Source of the DNA: Fidelibacterota bacterium UBA7300
Lineage (GTDB): Bacteria > Fidelibacterota > Marinisomatia > Marinisomatales > UBA2128
DNA: 10,316 bases
Reading direction: 5' to 3'
NCBI GenBank assembly: GCA_002471865.1
Contig: DKQU01000090.1
Coordinates: 1-10,316 of the forward strand
The translations under genes and the position numbers were made by a program. A model generated the notes under the pieces. The model had not been told where the DNA came from and searched no databases. It saw only the letters and a program-made list of their open reading frames with translations. Shown piece after piece: positions 1 through 7,700 of the stretch (the stretch's first letter is position 1; the number at the start of each line of letters is the position of its first letter).

Positions 1-23
1 GCAAGATGGTTCTACTGAAGTAG
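1..23 (+). CDS. 3' end of an upstream gene, probably a type IX-secreted protein (partial)
   Basis: Reading from base 3, the codons give K-M-V-L-L-K followed by TAG at 21-23. The large gene in this window ends in exactly the same six residues, and the DNA around the two stops is nearly identical. KMVLLK-like endings are the last beta strand of the FlgD-like C-terminal sorting domain of type IX substrates. The upstream gene is therefore probably another secreted protein of the same class, 23 bases ahead of the next start. Only seven codons are visible, so nothing can be said about its other domains. Confidence 0.6.
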
Positions 24-28
24 AAAAT
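1..28 (+). repeat. Direct repeat, copy 1 (shared gene-end sequence)
   Basis: This matches bases 10217-10244 at 26 of 28 positions; the first 13 bases are identical. Both mismatches are third-position changes (CTA/CTG and CTG/CTA), so KMVLLK is unchanged. This looks like selection on related gene ends rather than a mobile element. Confidence 0.8.
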
Positions 29-46
29 CTGATCTCAAGAAAAATA

Positions 47-106
47 ATGGATTTGAAGTACTTGCGAATACTTATTACTGTACTTACACCAGTTCTGGTT
101 TTTTCC
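47..106 (+). other. Signal peptide of the OmpA-domain protein
   Basis: The first 20 codons give a short charged start (MDLKYLR), a hydrophobic core and a V-F-S cleavage site before Gln21. No Cys follows the site, so signal peptidase I rather than lipoprotein processing is expected. The cleavage point is a judgement by eye. Confidence 0.75.
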
Positions 107-1672
107 CAAGACAGCTTAAGTGTCAGTAACGCTGACACAACGCAAAAGGCTATCATATTTATTGAAAATCTGGAAAATGATTCAACCGTTACAAACATTC
201 CAGAGAATATCATGGCACCGCCTGATTCCGCTGAAAATATTCAACTACCGGTTGTGGACCAGGCAAATAATGTTGCCTTGGAATCAGATTCTGTTGAGTT
301 ATTAAATATCTGTAAATCGATCGTCTACGTGCTAAACAACGAAAATTTGTCTTTTTCCGAAGCCAAAGATTTCGCCGAAGCAGTGACTGAAAGATTAAAA
401 GAAAAAGTGAAAAATATTAGGATTGTTAACACTTATTATGACACCGAGTGTCAGTCTCCGGACTGCGCACTGGACGATGTGAAAAACACCGATGCGTCTC
501 ACGTTTTCATTCTGAGCACCGAGATAGATCGTCTGACGACAGAATCAGTGATTACATTCAGGAATATTTCATATGATCGGGATAGTGATGAGTTCCAATC
601 GGATTCGGAAAAAGATCTCAACCTTCTCCTTGATCTCTTAAAAGAATATCCTGAAATGACCATTGAGGTGCAATCTCATACGGACAGAGAAGGAGATGCA
701 GATTATAATAAAGATCTATCACAAAGACGTGCAGCAAAAATGAAGGAATGGCTTGAACAAAACAACGTTGAATCTTACCGTATGCTTGCAACAGGTTGGG
801 GAGAAGCTATTCCTGCCGTCGTATCAAAAAGAGAAAGTGCACGGTATCCATACCTCAGGGAACGCTTTCCTCTTACAGAAATGTTTATTGGTTCATTAAT
901 CAATGATGATCAGCGCGCTGTGGCGGACTCACTAAATCGCAGGACAGAAGTGAGGATTATTGACTTCCCACAGAAAAATCAGCTGAAGGGAATTTTGGAC
1001 ATTGGACTTTATTCCATTGATCATGACTCGGTCGCTTCTGACTCTGGATTGTCTTCGCCATATATCTTTGGGAATTTTAGCCACTTTTTTGGCGTTGAGA
1101 AAAATATATTTCCCAGGACTCAGGAAATAGTTGATGAATTTATTGATATCTTAAACATTGAATCATGTGAAAGTGCTAACAATACGCCTGTTGCATCGGA
1201 TCAGTTGGTCCCTGCTGGATCGGATAGTGTCTTATATATCATGCTTTCTGCCTCAGACCCGGATCAAGATAGCCTGACCTATTACATTTCCAACTTTCCC
1301 AGTCACGGGACACTCTATCAGTTTAAAGATGATAGTATCAGAGGTGATGAAATAACTGATCCCTCTTATCAAGTCTTGAGCCCGGAACATAAGATTATTT
1401 ATGTGCCCGATTCTGACTCCTCTTTTACTGATACTCTCTCTTTTTATGTTGATGATGGTCAGAACTTCAGTGAGTCAGCCAACATCTTCATCGGAGAATT
1501 CTCCTTCTTTGAACTCCTTTTAGATAGATCACCATTCCTGGACTTTGTTGCAAGCACGCCCCCTGTATGGATTTCTGCGGGACTTATATCTCTTTATTTG
1601 ATCTATGAAGTGCTTAACCCTGAGCCACCGCCCAAGAAACCTGTCCCTCCCAATTTTCCTTACCCTGGTTAA
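47..1672 (+). CDS. Exported OmpA-domain protein with possible CsgG/LpoB-like, Ig-like and C-terminal transmembrane segments
   Basis: This 541-residue protein probably anchors to peptidoglycan from the periplasm. Residues 1-20 are a Sec signal peptide (core ILITVLTPVLV, likely cleavage after VFS before Q21); there is no lipobox. Residues 21-80 look like a low-complexity linker. Residues 85-160 (a helix with EAVTERLKEKV, then ECQSPDCALDD and ASHVFILS) resemble the CsgG/LpoB-like alpha/beta fold; this is tentative. Residues 170-306 form an OmpA-type domain (PF00691): HTD at 211-213, YNKDLSQRRAA at 220-230, GWGE at 250-253 and NRRTEVRI at 297-304. These match the family's diaminopimelate-binding Asp and Arg positions. 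About 43 residues separate GWGE from NRR, more than usual. Residues 380-485 look like an Ig/cadherin-like domain (SDPDQDSLTYYI, PSHGTL, DTLSFYVDDGQ). A membrane helix lies near 505-522, before a tail rich in Pro and Lys. The start is supported by the signal peptide; the Shine-Dalgarno site is weak (AAGAAA). It lies 2 bases ahead of the giant gene, which suggests coupled expression. Confidence 0.9.
   Translation: MDLKYLRILITVLTPVLVFSQDSLSVSNADTTQKAIIFIENLENDSTVTNIPENIMAPPDSAENIQLPVVDQANNVALESDSVELLNICKSIVYVLNNENLSFSEAKDFAEAVTERLKEKVKNIRIVNTYYDTECQSPDCALDDVKNTDASHVFILSTEIDRLTTESVITFRNISYDRDSDEFQSDSEKDLNLLLDLLKEYPEMTIEVQSHTDREGDADYNKDLSQRRAAKMKEWLEQNNVESYRMLATGWGEAIPAVVSKRESARYPYLRERFPLTEMFIGSLINDDQRAVADSLNRRTEVRIIDFPQKNQLKGILDIGLYSIDHDSVASDSGLSSPYIFGNFSHFFGVEKNIFPRTQEIVDEFIDILNIESCESANNTPVASDQLVPAGSDSVLYIMLSASDPDQDSLTYYISNFPSHGTLYQFKDDSIRGDEITDPSYQVLSPEHKIIYVPDSDSSFTDTLSFYVDDGQNFSESANIFIGEFSFFELLLDRSPFLDFVASTPPVWISAGLISLYLIYEVLNPEPPPKKPVPPNFPYPG
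554..964 (+). other. OmpA-type peptidoglycan-binding domain with an insertion
   Basis: Residues 170-306 of the 541-residue protein. The family signature is visible: a strand ending in HTD, then the YNxxLSxRRA helix, GWGE, and the closing NRRTEVRI strand. Between GWGE and NRR is an extra stretch with many charged and aromatic residues (KRESARYPYLRERFP), where typical members have a shorter loop. The ligand-binding Asp and Arg are kept, so peptidoglycan binding is plausible. Confidence 0.85.
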
Positions 1673-1677
1673 TTATG
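1670..1677 (+). promoter_or_regulatory. Stop-start junction without Shine-Dalgarno site; likely translational coupling
   Basis: The TAA of the OmpA-domain gene (1670-1672) and the ATG of the giant gene (1675-1677) are separated by only TT. The preceding 25 bases are pyrimidine-rich and have no AGGAG-like site. Initiation probably depends on ribosomes finishing the upstream gene. This is inferred from spacing alone. Some FCB bacteria use few Shine-Dalgarno sites, so the missing site is weak evidence by itself. Confidence 0.5.
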
Positions 1678-1797
1678 AAACAATTAGAGAATACAAAATC
1701 CACAACCCGATTTAATGAACATTCAATCTTGAAGCTCATCACACATAAAACCGTAATCCTGGCTTTCCTCATTTTTTCAGCCGTACCGGCCTTTGCC
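1675..1797 (+). other. Signal peptide with a long N-terminal region
   Basis: Residues 1-41: about 25 polar residues, then the core TVILAFLIFSAVPAFA and a likely cut before Asp42. The n-region is longer than most Sec signals. A TTG at 1729 would give a conventional 23-residue signal, but it has no ribosome-binding site. ATG at 1675 fits better with the 2-base spacing to the previous gene. Confidence 0.7.
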
Positions 1798-4700
1798 GAT
1801 TGGGGCGCCACTTACATAAGCAGCCCCGTGGGGAATTTGGGTAACATAGAGGTGCTCGATCTGGATGGAGATGGCGACCTGGATGTTCTGGCAACAAACA
1901 GCGCATCTGCACCGGGAAAAATCTACTGGCTGATGAATGATGGCAAGGAAAATTTTTCGGAGGATGAAACTAAAACAATATCCCTAGATGGGATTAAAAT
2001 AAACTCGAATCCATCATCTATTTTACATGATCTCGATCATGATGGAGATCAGGATATCTATTTACCAACGGACAAGGGTGTGTTTTGGTTTGAAAATCTT
2101 GGGGCCGGATTCAGTGAATCAATCCAGGTTACTTCAGGAACAACCCAAAATGCTAATAGCAACGATAGCTATGCGGCCGACATGGATGGGGATGGAGATA
2201 TTGATATTATTTCAGCACATCTTGGTCAAGACCTAATTGCTTGGCACGAGAATGATTGTAAACAGACCGATTGCTGGGACGGATCTGTCCGGCCCGGATT
2301 CACATATCAGAAGGTAGTTAAGGGACACACTAATGGACCCAACGGGCCGTGGTCCATCTACGCTGAAGATATTAACGGTGACGGCAATATGGATGTTTTG
2401 AGTACCTCACAGCACGATGACGAACTGGCTTGGTATAGAAATGATGGTGCTGAAGACCCTTCATTCACATATAATCACATTTCGGGTCCGGCGTCTTTTC
2501 ATAACAACCCCAAAATACCCCGTGCGGCGGATATGAACGGCGATGGAGACATGGATGTGCTAGTATTTGCAACCCATGGAACCAAAAAACTTATTTGGTA
2601 CGATAATGATGGCAATGAAAACTTTACACCTTATGTGATCGACAATCCTGTGGGACCTTTAACAATCCTTACAAAAGATGTGGATGGTGATGGTGATATG
2701 GACGTGGTTTCCGGTAATTCAGCCGGCACAATAATTTATGAAAATGATGGTAATACAACCCCCAGTTTTACAGCTGTTTCTTTAGGGCAGAAGTCCCTCA
2801 CTCTAAAGTTTGTAGACATGGACCGGGACGGTACTACAGATATATTTTCTTCGAGAGGAGATAGTGAAACTTCTAATCAGTTTGTGCTTTATAACAATGG
2901 TCGCAGAATCAATGTGGCCACTGATGGTTCAGATGAAAGTGGCGACGGCTCATCGGGGAATCCTTACAAGACAATCCAGTACGCCATCGACCATTATCAA
3001 ACTTATAGCGCAGATACTATCCTGGTTGGGCCGGGGACCTACACTGAAAACATAAACTTCAACGGTAAGGATGTTATTGTGGGATCCCTCACTCTCACAA
3101 CCAGGGATAAGAGTTATGTCTCCCAGACCATTATTGACGGAAGTTCACCCTCAAATGCTGAAAGCGCATCGGTTGTTACTTTTGTCAATGGCGAGACTCC
3201 TTCAGCACAGCTTGTAGGTTTTACACTTCAGAACGGTACCGGCACAAATATTACAATAGGTGACGAAATTAAAAGGGTTGGCGGCGGGATCTATACCTAC
3301 GAGACAAGTCCTTCCCTGAAACATCTTGATATAAAAAACAATAACCAGTCCATTGTGCATGGCGGCGGGATCTATTTTGATTATAACAGTGACGCATCCC
3401 TTGACAGCTCTTTGGTTAGAGACAACCAGGTAACATCACATGGCGGCGGGATCTATGTTGGCACCCATGCAAATGTGAAACTGGATAGTGTATTAATAAG
3501 GGATAACAGCGCGGTAAGGGGAGGCGGTTATAGTAATCCCAAAAGGGGTTGGACGATGTTTACTAATGTAAGGGTTGTTTCAAATACTGCGGATGAATTG
3601 GGCGGGGGGATGTACATCGGAGGAGAGAATTGGTCAGATCCAGAATTTTATCACATTACAGTATCAGAAAACACCGCTGGTCAGGATGGAGGCGGTATTT
3701 ATCTGTGGCACTCAAAAAACAGGATTAAGATGTACGATCTAACCTTGTCAGACAATACGGCTGTGAATAAAGGAGGTGGGCTGTTTACAAGATCCTCCGA
3801 CCCCACAATAGATCGGGCCATAATAAGCGGTAATTCAGCTGAATATGGCGGCGGGATCTATGTTTGGGATCACCTGGTGGTATTAAAGCTAATCAACACG
3901 CTTCTTTATGACAATCTGGCAACGGCGCTTGGCAGCGCTATTAGTGCTTATGATCGACCGCAGGTTAAAATTTATCATTCTACATTTTCCCAGAACTTTG
4001 CTTCTGACCAATCCACGATTTATGCTGACGCTGGATCAAAAATCTATTTTTATAATTCCATTATATGGGATAGTGAAACACCTAAAAAAGTGGTCTTTGG
4101 TGGTACTGGAAATAAAATTGGCAGATTCGAGGCCCGGAGTTCAATCGTCCAGGGATTAGAATCCATAGAGGCCTCTGATAATAATGACGTCATTGATTAT
4201 GACGGCACCAGCTTTGAAACTGACCCCTATTTTTCCAACCCCGGCAGCAATGACTTCAACCTGAAAAATTATTCACCAGCCATTGGCTATGCAAGTACCA
4301 GTAATTCTTTGTCACCCAATGCCGATGAATCAGCGCTAAATATAGACTTGACCAAAGCTCCCCGATCCACAGGACCTGATATAGGTGCCTACGAAAACAG
4401 CCTCGATTCTCCCGCCAACGCGCCACCCCTCATGAATGCCATTTCAGACCTCACCATTAGTGAAGACTCAGGCGAGCAGTTGGTCATTTTCGCCGGTGTT
4501 TCTGATGGGGATTTTCACTTGGAACAGAGCATGACGGTAACTTCAAAGAGTGCAGACGCAACGCTTATCCCTCACCCCACTCCAAACTACATATCACCAA
4601 ACACCACCGGATCAATCACCTTTACCTCAGCTACCAACGCAAATGGCACCATTGCACTTATAGTAAAAGTTACCGATGACGCCGGCATTGAAAACGACGG

Positions 4701-7700
4701 TATCGATACGCTTCTGACTAGTTTTAATGTTACTATTACGCCGGTAAATGACCCTCCCTCAGTGACTTCTTCCTCCATTTCCACAGCTGAGAATGTGACT
4801 TCCGTTGGAAACGTAGAGGCCTCTGATCCTGAAGATGATCCAATTACATATACCCTTGAGGAAGGAGATGACAGTGGAAAGTTCACTCTTACCTCAGAAG
4901 GCGCTCTTTCCTTTAAAGATGCGCCAAATTATGAATCACCTGGAGACAGCGATGGGGATAACCAATACATTCTTTCCATAACTACTTCTGACGGAACACT
5001 TTCAGAGACTTCTGATGTGACCATAACTGTCACTGATGCCGATGACGGGCCAGAAGTGGCCAATGAAATTGCGGAAGTGATAGTGAATGAAGACGCCCCT
5101 GACAGCACCATCGATATATCAAATGTGTTCAGCGATGAGGATGACGATGCTATAACAACGACAGTCAGTGCTAACAGCAATACATCTCTGATCACTGCAA
5201 CTGCCGACGGAAACTCTCTAACCTTGGATTTTCTATCAGATAAGTATGGTTCAGCCACCATTACCTTACAAGGAGAGTCTAACGGAAAAACCACTACGGA
5301 ATCATTTGGCATTAACGTCACATCAGTGAACGATCCACCATATATCACCACAGCTGACACGGTGTCGGCCGCGGAAAACCAAATCTCGGTAACAACCCTA
5401 ACGGCCTCTGATCCTGACCCTGAAACTACAGATTTCAGCTATAGCCTTTTAGGCGGAGATGATGAATCAAAATTTTCCTTGACCACTGATGGGGTCCTCA
5501 CTTTTAATGAAGCCAAAAACAAGGAATCTCCTGATGATAACAACGGTGACGGCACCTATCTAGTGGAAGTCCAAGTGGAGGATGATGCATCATCAACAGG
5601 CTCCAAAACAGTTGCCGTAACCCTTACCAGTGTAAACGAGGCACCTTCGAACATCACTCTTTCCAGCAGAGTCGTTAATGACAACAGTACCTCAGGCACG
5701 CCCGTAGGACGGTTGAATGTATCAGATGTTGATGTAGGTGACAGCCACTCTTTTTCATTCGTGACAGGTGATGGAAGTACGGACAACGGAAATTTCACCT
5801 TATCTGTCGACAGCCTTAAGGCAGCCACTACCATGGATGCAGAAACTAAAAAGACACACGCCATACGCATAAAGGTTGCTGATTCAGGCAGCCTCAGCTA
5901 CGAAAAAACATTTACAGTAATTGTTAAAGGCCTCAATGACAATATCCCTGTTGTAACAGGTGACCAGAGTTTCTCTGTTTCGGAGGCTTCGGCTGTGGAT
6001 AGTGATGTGGGCACCGTCCTGGCTACCGATGCTGACACCGAAGATGTGATGCAAGATTGGAGAATTGAGTCAGGTAATGATGAGAATTATTTTACCATTG
6101 GCGCTTCAACGGGCACTATTGCAATATCCAAGATCCTCAATTATGAGATAAAGACCTCTTATAAACTGGGTGTCACGGTAACTGATGGTGTCTACACATC
6201 CAGCATTGGCACAGTGACCATCAATGTGGAAGATGTTTCGGAAGGAGTAACAGTAACCCGGACTTCCGGCCTTGAAACAACGGAATCCGCTGGCCAGGAT
6301 ACTTTCAGCATTGTCCTTGATTCCGCTCCCCTACATGATGTAATTATTCCCCTTCAGTCCTCCGACTTGACCGAAGGCACCGTATCACCAGACACTCTCA
6401 CGTTCACCTCTTCCAACTGGAAAACCCGTCAAAAAGTAACTGTGACAGGTGTTGATGATACTGATGATGTGGTTAACGTCGATTATACTATTCGTGTCAA
6501 ACCAACCCTTTCCGATGATCCCAATTACCACGGCCTTAACCCGGAAGACGTATCTGTAACAAACTTAGATGATGAAAAAGGCGGCTTTACCATACAGCCA
6601 GGCGGGGGCCTTATTACCTCCGAGAACGGCGGTTCAGATCTTTTCAAGGTGTCTCTCCAGATAGAGCCAACCCACTCCGTTACTATACCGGTTTCATTAG
6701 AAGATACAACGGAAGGGTTAATTGAAGTGAGTGAACTTGTTTTCACTACTGCAAACTGGTCAACTCCACAGGGGATTGTAGTTGTCGGTCTGGATGATGA
6801 AATATCTGATGGTAATGTTGATTATTCAATTGAGTTAGGGACAACCATATCAGAAGATGCAGCCTACAACGGCAAGGACCCCACAGATGTTTCAGCAACA
6901 AATATAGATAATGATATCAAAAAAATTCTTCTTTATCCATTAGAGGGTATTTTCGTCTCAGAAGATGGTGGGAAAGCTTTCTTTAACGTCCGTCTCCAAG
7001 CAGCCCCGTCTGGAGACGTTAAGATACCGTTCACAAGTGCAGATACTTTAAAAGCAACTATTAGCCCCGACACACTCATTTTCACTGCGGACAGCTGGGA
7101 TGGCATAAAGAAAGTTTATGTTACGGCTATTGCGGACAGCAACTCGTATATCGATGAAATGTTAGAAATCATATCCGAACCGGCTATTTCAATTGACCCG
7201 GCATATAGCAATTATGATGTCCCAAACCCTACTGTATATATCCTCAATGAAGATCCACCAGGCATTTCCGTAACACCCCTCACTGGTTTAAATGTTAGCG
7301 AAAGCGGCGACACTTCTGTTTTAAGCATGAAGCTATTATCTGAGCCTAAGAACGATGTTACCATTGAGCTTTCCAGTTCAGATGAGACAGAATCGATTCT
7401 GGACCAGTCTTCCGTCACATTTACAAGCGTAAACTATAATACAACTCAGTTTATCACAGTACTGGGCGTGAATGACAACATAGATGACGGTGACCAGAAG
7501 TTCATAGTCATAACAGAGGCCGTTTCTGATGATCCTCTCTACAACGGATTGGAAGTATCGGATCCAGTCCTCCGCAACATCGATGATGAGGGTGCAGGAT
7601 TTGTAATAAACCCCTTAAGCGGTCTTTCTACTTCAGAAGACGGCACTAATGCCCAGACCCATATACAGCTCAGAACCAGCCCCAGTTCCCCTGTAACACT

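Noticed and set aside
120..305. Small plus-strand frame inside the OmpA-domain gene
   Set aside because: Out-of-frame shadow of the linker after the signal peptide, with no independent support.
1852..2847. RTX toxin or RTX adhesin repeats
   Set aside because: The repeats are D-x-D-x-D-G-x-x-D, not the GGxGxDxUx nonapeptide, and the C-terminus is a type IX rather than type I signal.
3280..3861. CRISPR array because of regularly spaced exact repeats
   Set aside because: The 15-mer encodes GGGIY in frame, is shorter than a CRISPR repeat, and the intervening DNA codes for a continuous beta-helix.
4587..5870. Minus-strand open frames of 99, 143 and 104 codons at 4587-4886, 4929-5360 and 5556-5870
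   Set aside because: They lie wholly inside the Ig/cadherin region of the giant gene and are rich in Ser and Val, as expected from the complement of Asp-, Thr- and Ser-rich repeats. No family motifs were seen.
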